Origin: Promethearchaeota archaeon
GTDB taxonomy: Archaea; Asgardarchaeota; Lokiarchaeia; Sigyniarchaeales; SOKP01
Direction of reading: 5' to 3'
Assembly: GCA_029838195.1 (NCBI GenBank)
Contig: JALGVJ010000026.1
Span: 1-50,958, forward strand
DNA: 50,958 bases
Made by a program: the position numbers and the translations under genes. Below the pieces are notes generated by a model. It had not been told where the DNA came from. It ran no database searches and was given only the letters and a program-made list of their open reading frames with translations. Below, piece by piece: positions 26,014 to 34,730 of this stretch. How positions within the stretch are numbered: the stretch's first letter is position 1; every line of letters begins with the position of its first letter.

Positions 26014-26054
26014 CATCATGTCAAAATACGATTAAAAGAGGAGTGAGAAAAAAG

Positions 26055-26438
26055 ATGGTTAATACACTGGCCGATGTCATGAACATGATAAAAACTGCCG
26101 AAATGGCCCGTAAAAAAGAAGTTATCGTGAGTCCAGCCTCCAAATTAATCCAGCGGATCTTACGCATTTTTCAGGCTCATGCTTATATTGGAGAATTTGA
26201 GAGATATGATGATGGACGGAAAGGAAAATTTCGAATAGCTTTATTAGGAAAGATTAATGAATGTAAGGCCTTATTGAGATTAAATTATAAAGTATCACAA
26301 TTCGATACTTTAGAAAGAAAACTACTTCCGGCTCCTGGATTAGGATTAATAATCATTTCTACTAATCAAGGAATTATGACGACACGGGAAGCTAAAGAAA
26401 AGAATGTAGGCGGCATTGCTTTATGTTATATATATTAA
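26055..26438 (+). CDS. rps8: Ribosomal protein uS8
   Basis: 127 residues from ATG 26055. The start TLADVMNMIKTAEMARKKEV and the ending LPAPGLGLIIISTNQGIMTT, then KNVGGIALCYIY, are standard for archaeal uS8, a central-domain 16S rRNA binder. AGGAG lies about 12 bases upstream. GTG 26043 would add four residues. Confidence 0.96.
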   Translation: MVNTLADVMNMIKTAEMARKKEVIVSPASKLIQRILRIFQAHAYIGEFERYDDGRKGKFRIALLGKINECKALLRLNYKVSQFDTLERKLLPAPGLGLIIISTNQGIMTTREAKEKNVGGIALCYIY

Positions 26439-26460
26439 TTTCTCATGAGGTTAGAATAAA

Positions 26461-27042
26461 ATGGTAAAAGTAGCATTTTTTCGAGAAAAAATAGATATTC
26501 CCGAAGGAGTAAAAATAGAATTAACGGAAGATAATAAAATCACGATAAGTGGGCCAAAAGGAGGCCCCATAACGAAAGATTTTTCCCATGCAAGAGGTAT
26601 TCGGGTATGGATAGAAAATGATGCAATATATTTCGCTACTGATTTTCCCAGAACCAATACACTTGCTTTAATAAATACCATGATGAATATTATCAATGGC
26701 TTGATTATAGGAGTTCAAGAAAATTATAAATATATCTGTAAAATTTGTTATAGTCATTTTCCTTGTTCCGTACGAATTGATGAGAAAAAAAAAGAAATTC
26801 TAATTGAAAATTTTCTGGGTGAAAGAGCACCCCGAAAAACAAAATATTTAGATAACGTGGAAGTAAAAGTAGAAGGGGAAGATGTTATTTTAATCGGTCC
26901 TGATAAAGAGACACTGGGACAAACTGCTGCCAATCTTAAACGAGTATGCCGAATAAGGAAAAAAGATCCACGAGTTTTTCAAGATGGAATTTATCTCTAT
27001 AAAAAATTAGCTGGCGAAGAAGTTCTCTGGGAAATAAAATAA
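26461..27042 (+). CDS. rpl6: Ribosomal protein uL6
   Basis: 193 residues. Two repeated alpha/beta domains are visible: IDIPEGVKIELTEDNKITIS with SGPKGGPITKDF, and later YICKICYSHFPCSVRIDEKK with NFLGERAPRKTKYLDNVEVK. The ending LKRVCRIRKKDPRVFQDGIY is the archaeal uL6 signature. It binds the sarcin-ricin region of 23S rRNA near the GTPase site. Confidence 0.95.
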   Translation: MVKVAFFREKIDIPEGVKIELTEDNKITISGPKGGPITKDFSHARGIRVWIENDAIYFATDFPRTNTLALINTMMNIINGLIIGVQENYKYICKICYSHFPCSVRIDEKKKEILIENFLGERAPRKTKYLDNVEVKVEGEDVILIGPDKETLGQTAANLKRVCRIRKKDPRVFQDGIYLYKKLAGEEVLWEIK

Positions 27043-27064
27043 ATTATAAGAAATGGTGTATCAT

Positions 27065-27571
27065 ATGCAGAAAGAAAAAGAAAGATTATTGCGTGTTCGT
27101 AAAGTAATGAAAAAGAAAAAACCTAAATTCAGAAGAGTAGAATCTTGGAGATATAAGCGAGTTAAACCATCATGGAGAAAAGCCAGAGGTATCGACTCGA
27201 AAACAAGAAAAAAGTTAAAATCAGGAGTAAAATCTCCTACAGTAGGATATAGAGCACCAAAAAAAATAAGGGGATTGCATCCTTCTGGATATGAAGAAAT
27301 TAATATCATGAATATTGATGAAGTTAAGAATTTAGATAATAAGAAACATGCAATTAGAATTTCTGCTAAATTAGGAAATAGAAAACGCGTGATGCTAATT
27401 GAGCAACTTCATAAAATGAAATTTAAAATCTTAAATGTAGGAACTTCTTACAAAGCATTAAAAGAATTTGAAGAAATGCTTGAAACGCCTATTGAAGGCA
27501 TAGAAGAAGAAGATCAATTCGAAGATGTTGAAGATTTAGAAGAAACTTTAGAAAAATCAGAAGAGGAATAA
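27065..27571 (+). CDS. rpl32e: Ribosomal protein eL32
   Basis: 168 residues. The core KKKPKFRRVESWRYKRVKPS, WRKARGIDSKTRKKLKSG and SPTVGYRAPKKIRGLHPSGY is eL32; the C-terminal 35 residues are an acidic tail that most archaeal homologues lack. ATG 27065 follows GGTG by six bases; ATG 27053 would add four residues. Present only in archaea and eukaryotes. Confidence 0.95.
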   Translation: MQKEKERLLRVRKVMKKKKPKFRRVESWRYKRVKPSWRKARGIDSKTRKKLKSGVKSPTVGYRAPKKIRGLHPSGYEEINIMNIDEVKNLDNKKHAIRISAKLGNRKRVMLIEQLHKMKFKILNVGTSYKALKEFEEMLETPIEGIEEEDQFEDVEDLEETLEKSEEE

Positions 27572-27599
27572 TTGATTAGAGAGGTGCCAATTAAAGAAA

Positions 27600-28055
27600 A
27601 TGAATCTAAAAGCACAAAAACGAATTGCTGCGGAAATTTTAAAATGCGGTGAAAATCGGGTTTGGTTTGACCCATATTTGACAGAAGAAATAAAATTAGC
27701 AATAACGCGGGAAGATATTCGCAATCTCATTCTAGAAGGCATCATTAAAAAAGAAACTAAAAAAGGAATTTCGAAATATCGGAAAAACTTGCGGCATGCA
27801 AGAAAGAAAAAAGGAAGAGCTAAAGGGCTTGGAAAGCGTAAAGGTACAAAACATGCGAGATCTCCTAAAAAACGAAATTGGATTAAGCACATACGATCTA
27901 TAAGAAGAGAATTAAAAAAATTGAGAGATCGAAAATTAATTACCCCTTCCACCTATCGAAAGCTCTACAAAAATGCTAAAGGGGGAATGTTCGATAGTGT
28001 GGCCCACTTGAATAGATATATTAAAGAAAATAAATTATTAAGAAGAGGAGTATAA
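27600..28055 (+). CDS. rpl19e: Ribosomal protein eL19
   Basis: 151 residues. The start LKAQKRIAAEILKCGENRVW with FDPYLTEEIKLAITREDIRN and the basic GRAKGLGKRKGTKHARSPKK stretch identify eL19, which spans the subunit interface with a long helix. GAGGTG is 13 bases before the ATG. Four bases separate it from uL18. Confidence 0.96.
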   Translation: MNLKAQKRIAAEILKCGENRVWFDPYLTEEIKLAITREDIRNLILEGIIKKETKKGISKYRKNLRHARKKKGRAKGLGKRKGTKHARSPKKRNWIKHIRSIRRELKKLRDRKLITPSTYRKLYKNAKGGMFDSVAHLNRYIKENKLLRRGV

Positions 28056-28058
28056 CCC

Positions 28059-28649
28059 ATGGGGAGAACGCCACGATACAGAAAACCTTTTAGAAGAAGG
28101 GCTGAAGGGAAAACAAATTATTATAAACGATTAAAATTGTTAAAATCTCGCAAGTTACGTTTAGTCATTAGAGCTTCCAACAACCACATTAGAATACAAG
28201 CCGTCCAATCCGTATTAAAAGGAGATAAAATTTTAATTTCAGCTAGTTCTCAAGAGCTTTCCAAGACATTTGATTGGAAAGGAAATACGGGTAACATTCC
28301 CGCTGCATATCTAACAGGATATCTGGCGGGTCTTAGAGCAAAAAAAGCTAAAATTACCGATTTAATACCGGATTTAGGAATGATATACCATCGAAATCGT
28401 GTCCTTGCGGCTTTGAAAGGCGTTATCGATGCCGGGATTCAAGTACCTGTTAGCGAGGAATTCTTCCCCGAAAGTTTACCAGAAAGAATTAATGGGTCTC
28501 ATATAGCTAATTATGGAAAATATCTAATGACAGAAAATCCAGAAAAATATAAAAAAGTATTCTCGGGATATATTAAAAAGAAATTAAATCCCGCTAATAT
28601 AACTCAAGATTTTACTAATGCATTAAAAAAAATTGAAAATAACGCTTAA
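28059..28649 (+). CDS. rpl18: Ribosomal protein uL18
   Basis: 196 residues. FRRRAEGKTNYYKRLKLLKS near the start and LVIRASNNHIRIQAVQ are typical of archaeal uL18, followed by NIPAAYLTGYLAGLRAKKA and GVIDAGIQVPVSEEFFPE, then ERINGSHIANYGKYL. The protein wraps 5S rRNA together with uL5. Length fits the archaeal/eukaryotic form. Confidence 0.96.
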   Translation: MGRTPRYRKPFRRRAEGKTNYYKRLKLLKSRKLRLVIRASNNHIRIQAVQSVLKGDKILISASSQELSKTFDWKGNTGNIPAAYLTGYLAGLRAKKAKITDLIPDLGMIYHRNRVLAALKGVIDAGIQVPVSEEFFPESLPERINGSHIANYGKYLMTENPEKYKKVFSGYIKKKLNPANITQDFTNALKKIENNA

Positions 28650-28662
28650 TGAGTGAAAAACA

Positions 28663-29280
28663 ATGAGTCGTAGCAGAAGAATTGAGGATGCTTGGGTCCC
28701 AAAAACTAAACTTGGTGAATTAGTTCGAGATGGACTCATCACGCTTGATAAAATTTTTGAAAATAATCTAATCGTAAAAGAAAAAGAAATAATTGACATT
28801 CTTTTACCTAATTTATCCGAAGACGTCATTACAATAAAAATGGTTCAACAAATGACCGCCTCTGGTCAAAGATCAAGATTCAAGGCCGTAGTAATCGTCG
28901 GAACAGAAGGTTATATCGGCGTGGGTTCCGCAAAAAGCAGAGAAGTGGGCCCTGCTATTCGAAAAGCAATTGATAAGGCAAAAATTTCCATCATTCCTGT
29001 TCTTCGAGGATGTGGAAGTGGTGAATGTGGATGCGGCGGTATTCACAGCATTCCCTTTAAAGTTAAAGGAAAATGTGGATCAACCAGAATTACCCTGATG
29101 CCTGCTCCAGCAGGTGTAGGATTAGCATGTGCAGATACTGTTAAACAAGTATTAGGTCTTGCTGGTATCGAAGATATTTGGAGTAAAACATTTGGAAATA
29201 CGAGAACAAGCGAAAATTTAGTAAAAGCAACGATTGATGCGTTAAAAAATGCACATAAATATAATTTTGCCCCTGGATGA
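28663..29280 (+). CDS. rps5: Ribosomal protein uS5
   Basis: 205 residues. WVPKTKLGELVRDGLITLD and the double-stranded-RNA-binding-like domain QRSRFKAVVIVGTEGYIGVG followed by SAKSREVGPAIRKAIDKAKI are uS5. The stretch RGCGSGECGCGGIHSIPFKV matches the archaeal/eukaryotic form, and the ending has IEDIWSKTFGNTRTSENLVK. uS5 lines the mRNA entry and decoding site. Confidence 0.97.
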   Translation: MSRSRRIEDAWVPKTKLGELVRDGLITLDKIFENNLIVKEKEIIDILLPNLSEDVITIKMVQQMTASGQRSRFKAVVIVGTEGYIGVGSAKSREVGPAIRKAIDKAKISIIPVLRGCGSGECGCGGIHSIPFKVKGKCGSTRITLMPAPAGVGLACADTVKQVLGLAGIEDIWSKTFGNTRTSENLVKATIDALKNAHKYNFAPG

Positions 29281-29296
29281 GTGGTGAGTAATGGTA

Positions 29297-29815
29297 ATGG
29301 CAAAAAAAAAAATACAAGCAAAAGATATGAAGGAGGATTCCGCTTTATATTTTGTGGTAAGAGTCCGTGGCTCCCCAGGAATGAATCGAAAAATTTTAGA
29401 TACTTTAAAGATGTTGCGAATGCATAAAGTAAATCATGGGGTGTTGATATGGGGCACGCCTTCAAATCTAGGAATGCTTAAAAAATGTAAGGATTATATC
29501 GCTTATGGTAAAATTAATGAAAAAGCTTTAGTACGACTTTTAAGGGTTCGGGGAAGAATAGAAGGAAATAAGCCCCTTACGGATGAACACGTGAAGAATC
29601 TAACGGAATATAGCAATATCAAACAATTAGCAAGAGCTTTGCTTCAAGGAAAAATTGAATACAAGCCAAAAGACATTTATAAAATTAAACCCGTGTTCCG
29701 ACTCCATCCTCCCAGAAAAGGTTATCGTGGAACCATTAAAAGAGGGTTTCATGAAGGGGGAGCTCTTGGGCATGTTGATGAATATATCAATGAATTAATC
29801 CATAAAATGTTGTAA
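29297..29815 (+). CDS. rpl30: Ribosomal protein uL30
   Basis: 172 residues, the long archaeal uL30. FVVRVRGSPGMNRKILDTLK and LRMHKVNHGVLIWGTPSNLG are the conserved N-terminal domain, ending in FRLHPPRKGYRGTIKRGFHE. ATG 29297 has GGTGAG eight bases upstream; ATG 29291 would add two residues. Lies between uS5 and uL15 as in most archaea. Confidence 0.95.
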   Translation: MAKKKIQAKDMKEDSALYFVVRVRGSPGMNRKILDTLKMLRMHKVNHGVLIWGTPSNLGMLKKCKDYIAYGKINEKALVRLLRVRGRIEGNKPLTDEHVKNLTEYSNIKQLARALLQGKIEYKPKDIYKIKPVFRLHPPRKGYRGTIKRGFHEGGALGHVDEYINELIHKML

Positions 29816-29831
29816 ACCGAGGGAAAGAATC

Positions 29832-30305
29832 ATGAGAAAGTTTCCAAGAAAAATCAGGAAAAAAAGAGGCTCTAGAACTTGTGGATATGGAAGGGTAGGA
29901 CAACATCGGAAAACAGGTCAACGAGCAGGAAGAGGTTTGACCGCACAATGGAAAAAAAGCAAGCGTTCGTATTATCAAAAACAAAAACGCTTGGGATTCC
30001 CCGATCCGCGATGGAAAATTGGAAAATGCGGATTCAAACGACCACAAGACATGGTTCGCATTGAAAAAATAAATAGCATTAATCTTAAAAATTTAGACCT
30101 TCAAATCGATCGCTTGGTACAAGAAAATAAAGCAACTAAATCTGGAGACGTGTATGCAATTAATTTAGAGGAATTAAATATCCAAAAAATTTTAGGTAGA
30201 GGAGAAGTTAAGAAGAAACTTAACATAACCGTTAAAAAAGCTTCTAAAAAAGCTATTGAGAAAATTGAAAATGCTGGAGGTAAAATTGTTCTCCTCTCTC
30301 AATAA
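29832..30305 (+). CDS. rpl15: Ribosomal protein uL15
   Basis: 157 residues. The basic N-terminus PRKIRKKRGSRTCGYGRVGQ with HRKTGQRAGRG and the later DPRWKIGKCGFKRPQDMV identify uL15, followed by a C-terminal globular part ending IENAGGKIVLLSQ. It is the last gene of the operon; secY, which usually follows, is replaced by an AT-rich gap and the minus-strand Roadblock/SelB genes. Confidence 0.95.
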   Translation: MRKFPRKIRKKRGSRTCGYGRVGQHRKTGQRAGRGLTAQWKKSKRSYYQKQKRLGFPDPRWKIGKCGFKRPQDMVRIEKINSINLKNLDLQIDRLVQENKATKSGDVYAINLEELNIQKILGRGEVKKKLNITVKKASKKAIEKIENAGGKIVLLSQ

Positions 30306-30454
30306 ATCCAAAATGAATAAAACAGATTTTTTATTTATTAATTTTATTGGAAAAAAGCCCTTAATCCTAATAAAAACGATTAAAAAATAACCTCACTTTT
30401 TCTATTCATTAATTTAACGGGCACATGCTTTACAATATTTAATAGGGCTGGGTT

Positions 30455-30862
30455 TTAAATTTGAATTTGTTTTAAAACCGGTTCCATGATCTTGAATGCT
30501 TTGCGCATTTTATGGAAATAATACCCAAGCATGATATCTTTCTTACAATTGGTAAATAACATGAAATTATTATCTTTATCTCCCACTAAAATGAGTGTAT
30601 ATCCTTCTGTTCCACGAATAACTATTTCTTTTAAATCTCCTTGGTCTAAACCTTGACTGATTTTTTCTCCTAAAGAAATTAAGGTTGCTGGACTCGCAGA
30701 ATAGATGTCTGCTACCACATCAGCTGTTTCAGAACTGGCGATTCTAAGGCCTGTTTTTGACACGATTGCCGTGCCTTCAAGATCTGTACTGCTCTCTAAG
30801 ATTTCTAAGGATCTCATAAGATCACTTAAGACTTCTTGGGGAATGTTTAACTCAGATTCCAT
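30455..30862 (-). CDS. Roadblock/LC7 domain protein
   Basis: 135 residues with the Roadblock fold order: an N-terminal helix (LSDLMRSLEILESSTDLEGT), a strand GTAIVSKTGLRIAS, the long helix SASPATLISLGEKISQGLDQ and strands EIVIRGTEGYTLILVGDKDN. Roadblock proteins regulate small Ras-like GTPases and are numerous in Asgard archaea. The ATG at 30862 has AGGTGG eight bases upstream; a longer frame would begin at 30898. It follows selB in the same direction with about 40 bases between stop and start, so it is likely in one transcript with it. Confidence 0.83.
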   Translation of the reverse strand: MESELNIPQEVLSDLMRSLEILESSTDLEGTAIVSKTGLRIASSETADVVADIYSASPATLISLGEKISQGLDQGDLKEIVIRGTEGYTLILVGDKDNNFMLFTNCKKDIMLGYYFHKMRKAFKIMEPVLKQIQI

Positions 30863-30904
30863 TACGTGATCCACCTTTTTATAGATATAATAATTCAAGA
30901 AAAT

Positions 30905-32332
30905 TTAAATCTTTTTTAAGTTGAAATGGTATAATTCTTTTAATCTCACGACATCTCCCGCCTTTATCTCATGTTTTTCTCTATTCTTTTCAATTCCCAC
31001 GATCACGTATCCTTTTGTTCCAAATGAGTCTAAAATTCTTGTATAAGGAGATTCTAATTTTCTACCAACTATTTTTTTTGCACCTTCAGCACTTTGAGCT
31101 AAACCACTACAAATAATGCCTTGAGAATGATTTGGATTGATTATTTTTCCTCTCTTAACCTTGAATCTATAAAATAAAGGAGGCGTTTGATGAATCTTAA
31201 TCACTTCCGCAGCTCCCATTATTCTAAGCGAGGTGGGAGGAAGATCAAGTCTACTTATTAATAATGTGGTTTTTTTTTTATCTATAAGAACATTTTCATT
31301 TAGCCAGATAATTGCTTGAAATCTCTCAATTTTATTTGAAACATCAGTTTTTAATCGCTTACTTTCTTCGATTAATTCATAGGGATAAATATAGCCTGCT
31401 GTGGTAAACATTCCAATAGTAACATGTATTTGGCTCCCAAATCGTACCTCGGGTTTAAATAATTTGTTTTTTTCCATTCTCACTTCTATAATAGCCCCAT
31501 ATTCAAACTCTTCAGGATTAGATGCTACATAACATCCCCTATAGAGTTTCTTTACATTTATATTTTTTAAATTTAGCCCAACTCGATCTCCGGCGATAGC
31601 CCGTTCCATGTTTTGATGAAAAATTTGTATGTTTTTCACGCGTCCTTCTTGTTTTAAAGGTAGAATCATGACCTTTTGATTTAGTTTTACCTCTCCTCTT
31701 AAGATGGTGCCCGTTAAAATAGTTCCCATTCCTTTAATGTTAAAATAGTGATCTATGGGCATGACAAGATCATCCTTAATATCTCGGTGGATTTTTAATG
31801 CTTTGATGACTTCATGAATCCCTTTTTTAAGTTCTTCAAAACCAATTCTATTTTTAGCGGAAACGGGAAAGATTGGAATATTTTTGCCAAATGAAGTCGA
31901 ACTAAAAAATTTCTTGATTTTAATTATTTCTTCCTCAAGATTTCCCTTAAACAAGTCTATTTTATTGAGAACAACAATGAGATTTTTGATTTTTAATGCC
32001 TCAATCATTATTAAATGCTCTCCTGTTTGGATCTGGGGGCCTTTATTGATATCTATGACAACCAAAGCACAGTCTATAATTTCAACAGAAGAAGCGCTAA
32101 TTTTTATTAAATCGGCATGGCCGGGGCCATCTACTAGGGTGACTAAATAGTCCCCTAAAACAAAACTAGTAAATCCTAAATCTATTGTTATCCCTCTTTC
32201 TTTACTCTGAGGATGGGCATCTATTCCCGCAGTTGATATTATTTCAGTGAGTGCTTCAGCGACAGCTGTCTTCCCAGAATCAATATGACCAAAAAGTCCA
32301 ATAGAAACTGAGATTTTATTCTTTAGATCCAT
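30905..32332 (-). CDS. selB: Selenocysteine-specific elongation factor SelB (aSelB/eEFSec)
   Basis: 475 residues, the size of archaeal SelB. The GTPase domain starts SIGLFGHIDSGKTAVAEALT (P-loop, residues about 15-22), then the eEFSec-type switch region HPQSKERGITIDLGFTSFVL, DGPGHADLI (G3) and NKID (G4). Domain II has MPIDHYFNIKGMGTILTGTI. The phrase HPQSKERGITIDLGF separates it from EF-Tu/EF1A. It delivers Sec-tRNA to UGA codons together with a SECIS element. The tRNA-Sec and SepSecS lie 4.6-6.7 kb away, supporting the call. Confidence 0.9.
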   Translation of the reverse strand: MDLKNKISVSIGLFGHIDSGKTAVAEALTEIISTAGIDAHPQSKERGITIDLGFTSFVLGDYLVTLVDGPGHADLIKISASSVEIIDCALVVIDINKGPQIQTGEHLIMIEALKIKNLIVVLNKIDLFKGNLEEEIIKIKKFFSSTSFGKNIPIFPVSAKNRIGFEELKKGIHEVIKALKIHRDIKDDLVMPIDHYFNIKGMGTILTGTILRGEVKLNQKVMILPLKQEGRVKNIQIFHQNMERAIAGDRVGLNLKNINVKKLYRGCYVASNPEEFEYGAIIEVRMEKNKLFKPEVRFGSQIHVTIGMFTTAGYIYPYELIEESKRLKTDVSNKIERFQAIIWLNENVLIDKKKTTLLISRLDLPPTSLRIMGAAEVIKIHQTPPLFYRFKVKRGKIINPNHSQGIICSGLAQSAEGAKKIVGRKLESPYTRILDSFGTKGYVIVGIEKNREKHEIKAGDVVRLKELYHFNLKKI

Positions 32333-32516
32333 CTGAATGAGAAGGGGGTAATCGAATCAAAATTTTTTTCAATTAAGATTATATTAGAAAAAAATTTCTT
32401 TCCCTAAAAAATCCAATTACTTAAAAATTGAACTCCTATAAATTTTTAATTTTTAATTGTTAATTTAAATTTAAGACCATATTAATTAAATATAACGAAG
32501 TTGAAAGGAGAAAAAA

Positions 32517-33410
32517 ATGGCTAAATTCTGCCCTTATTGTGGGAAACAAGTGAAGGAGAATGATAAGTTTTGCGTATATTGCGGAAAACCCCTTCTTTCC
32601 AGCACTTCGAAAGAAAAAAAAGTTGAAAAACAAGTTAAAAAAGAAATCCCGAAAGAAGAGCTGGTCAATGAGGAACAACAAGAAGAAATAGAAGCGGAGA
32701 CAAAGGAGGAAAGAGACGAAGAAAAAGAAAAAGAAAAAGAATTAATAAAGAAGAAAAAGGAAAAAAAGAAGAAAAAAAAAGAAAAAAAAATCAAGAGAGA
32801 ACCAAAGCCGCTTCCCGAAGATGTGAAAGAACAAATTAATTTATACATTCAGTTAAGCGAAATAAATTCGAAGAAAAAAGTATTAGCTGATAAGCTTAAA
32901 GATCTTTCTAAAATGGCTAAGAGTGAGGAATACGAATATGATGAGAGTTATCAAGAAAAAATTAACGTGCAATTAGAAGCGGTAAAAAAGCTAACTCAAG
33001 AATTAAAAGAACAAGAAAATGAACTTAAACAGAAAATGGAAGGGGAATTTATTGTTAAAAAACTTAATGAAGGCATTCGAACCAAAGAATTCCAACTTAA
33101 AAATCTAACCAGAGAATTTAAGCTCCATAAAATTGATAAAGAAACGTTTACTAAGTTGAGAGATAAATACAAGCAAGAAAGAGAAAAATTGATGGAAGAA
33201 CGAGATGAATTAAATGAAGGAATTAATATGTGGATTCAAGAAATTGAAATGGAAAAATCAGAAGTTTCTAGTATGAAAAAATTAAACAAGGGAAGGTATT
33301 CGGCTAAAGAAATCGATGAGGAAGAATTTAAAGAAAAAGATGAAAAATATACTAAGAAAATCAAAAATTTAGAGGAAAAAATTGGTGTTTTAAAAGAATT
33401 GATGAAATAA
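32517..33410 (+). CDS. Zinc-ribbon protein with a long charged coiled coil
   Basis: 297 residues. It begins with a double zinc ribbon, FCPYCGKQVKENDKFCVYCG, then a Lys/Glu-only stretch of about 60 residues, and the rest is coiled coil with heptad-like Leu and Ile (for example EFQLKNLTREFKLHKIDKET). No catalytic motif is visible. Such zinc-ribbon coiled-coil proteins are common in Asgard genomes and unassigned. AAAGGAG lies just before the ATG. The purine-rich DNA 32640-32800 is a consequence of the Lys/Glu run and not a separate repeat element. Confidence 0.6.
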   Translation: MAKFCPYCGKQVKENDKFCVYCGKPLLSSTSKEKKVEKQVKKEIPKEELVNEEQQEEIEAETKEERDEEKEKEKELIKKKKEKKKKKKEKKIKREPKPLPEDVKEQINLYIQLSEINSKKKVLADKLKDLSKMAKSEEYEYDESYQEKINVQLEAVKKLTQELKEQENELKQKMEGEFIVKKLNEGIRTKEFQLKNLTREFKLHKIDKETFTKLRDKYKQEREKLMEERDELNEGINMWIQEIEMEKSEVSSMKKLNKGRYSAKEIDEEEFKEKDEKYTKKIKNLEEKIGVLKELMK

Positions 33411-33450
33411 ATAAACATTTTTTATTAACACTCATTTTTTAATATGGATC

Positions 33451-33576
33451 ATGAGAAATAAAATGATTGGGATCTTGTTATTATTAATAGCCCTTTCCTT
33501 GCTTACTTTAGGAATAATAGAAGAGCAATATTCCACCCTAAATTCTTTATATGAGAAAATGGCTTCCGTTCCTTAA
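33451..33576 (+). CDS. Small single-helix membrane peptide
   Basis: 41 residues reading MIGILLLLIALSLLTLGIIE as one membrane helix, followed by EEQYSTLNSLYEKM. It sits 40 bases after the zinc-ribbon gene on the same strand. No good Shine-Dalgarno sequence precedes it, and such short hydrophobic frames can arise by chance, so it is only tentative. Confidence 0.35.
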   Translation: MRNKMIGILLLLIALSLLTLGIIEEQYSTLNSLYEKMASVP

Positions 33577-33597
33577 AAAAGTAGCAAATATAAATAT

Positions 33598-33888
33598 TTA
33601 AAGATACGCCCCTTTATCATTGAAATCATCGAGAAATCCTTTTTGTTGATATAATTTTTCTTGGGACTTTTTTATCTTTTTTACTTTTTTATAATGGCTT
33701 TTACACAGATAGACTTTTTTATTTTTATGTTCCACTATTTTTAATCCAGCTTTTTCAATAAAGCTACCCCATTTATTTTCTGAGAGAGAACGAATCGCTA
33801 CTTGAGAACAATTCTTTACCGAACAATTTTTATTCTTTTCTGTTAAATTTAACTCTTGCTTTTCCTTAAGCTCTTTTGGAAATTTCAC
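33598..33888 (-). CDS. Small Cys/His protein of unknown function
   Basis: 96 residues. The core is NCSVKNCSQVAIRSLSENKW and, after about 17 residues, KKVYLCKSHYKKVKKIKK: a Cys-x4-Cys then Cys-x2-His arrangement that could bind one zinc. Small basic proteins with this pattern occur in archaea near ribosome or DNA-related genes, but no function is assigned. Lys-rich ends suggest nucleic-acid contact. It is convergent with the small membrane ORF. Confidence 0.55.
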   Translation of the reverse strand: MKFPKELKEKQELNLTEKNKNCSVKNCSQVAIRSLSENKWGSFIEKAGLKIVEHKNKKVYLCKSHYKKVKKIKKSQEKLYQQKGFLDDFNDKGAYL

Positions 33889-34042
33889 TTTTTCCCACTA
33901 TCGAACGTTTGATTTTTTAAAGTGCTTTAGTTTTTAAAGTACTTGATTTCTTATAATTTTTATAGTTCTGCCTTGGATCTTTTTTCTAATGTTAAATTTG
34001 ATGATTTTAAAAGGCTAATCAGATACCCATTTTAGAACAATT

Positions 34043-34730
34043 TCATTTTTCACCCTTTCTTATCCCATATAACATGTACACGCCTAATTTAGCGCTAATG
34101 TCTTCTTTTCCTACTTTTACCGAAAAACCTTTTGATGTTAATAATGCGATTAGTTTAGTTAACAAGTTAGCACCATTCTTTATATGTTCATGCACTTCCA
34201 TGGTAATTTGCTTGATCTTCTCCTTCATATAATTTCTTGAGATAAGCCCGAACAACATATTTTCTTAAAAAGAGAGGTATGATTCGAGCTATGGGAAATT
34301 CTTTACACACGGCTTCTTTATAGTGTTCCACGTATTTACTAACCTTGAATTCCATATCAAACGGAATGATTGCTGAATCCCCGGAAACTTTAGGATAAAA
34401 AATAATATTCGTGGTACCCGGTTTATCCGATAAACCAATATTAAAATTTTTAATGTCACACGATATTCTTGAAAGATTTGCTACTAGCATTTCATAAAGG
34501 AGCTTAATGGGTTCAAACGTGTAGATTTTTAATCCAGGGGCTTTTTCAGCAATGAATAATGAAAAAAGACCAATATTTGCTCCCACATCAAAAATAATAT
34601 CCTCCGGATTTACCTCAATTCCATTTCTTAAATAAATATTATCAACAAAAATCTCGTTATAAACCCAAAGGGCTGTCAATTTATCAATATAAAATATTTC
34701 TAATCCATTTGGTAAAGTAAGTTTCTTCAT
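34043..34730 (-). pseudogene. FkbM-family methyltransferase, broken by an internal deletion and frame change
   Basis: The N-terminal 150 residues are a recognisable FkbM-type SAM methyltransferase: DIIFDVGANIGLFSLFIAEK (SAM loop), KIYTFEPIKLLYEMLVANL, then FPIARIIPLFLRKYVVRAYL. The frame ends at 34188 after LKKLYEGEDQANYHGS. The C-terminal end of the same family, KIKQITMEVHEHI with GFSVKVGKE, continues in another frame to 34043. The middle segment that normally lies between them, with the conserved IDLLKIDVEGAE-type motif, is missing. So both a deletion of about 40-50 codons and a frame shift are implied, and the product is unlikely to be active. Confidence 0.7.

Noticed and set aside
32640..32800. 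Purine-rich GAA/AAG tract as a repeat element or CRISPR-like array
   Set aside because: It is the codon run for a Lys/Glu coiled coil, without fixed repeat units or spacers.
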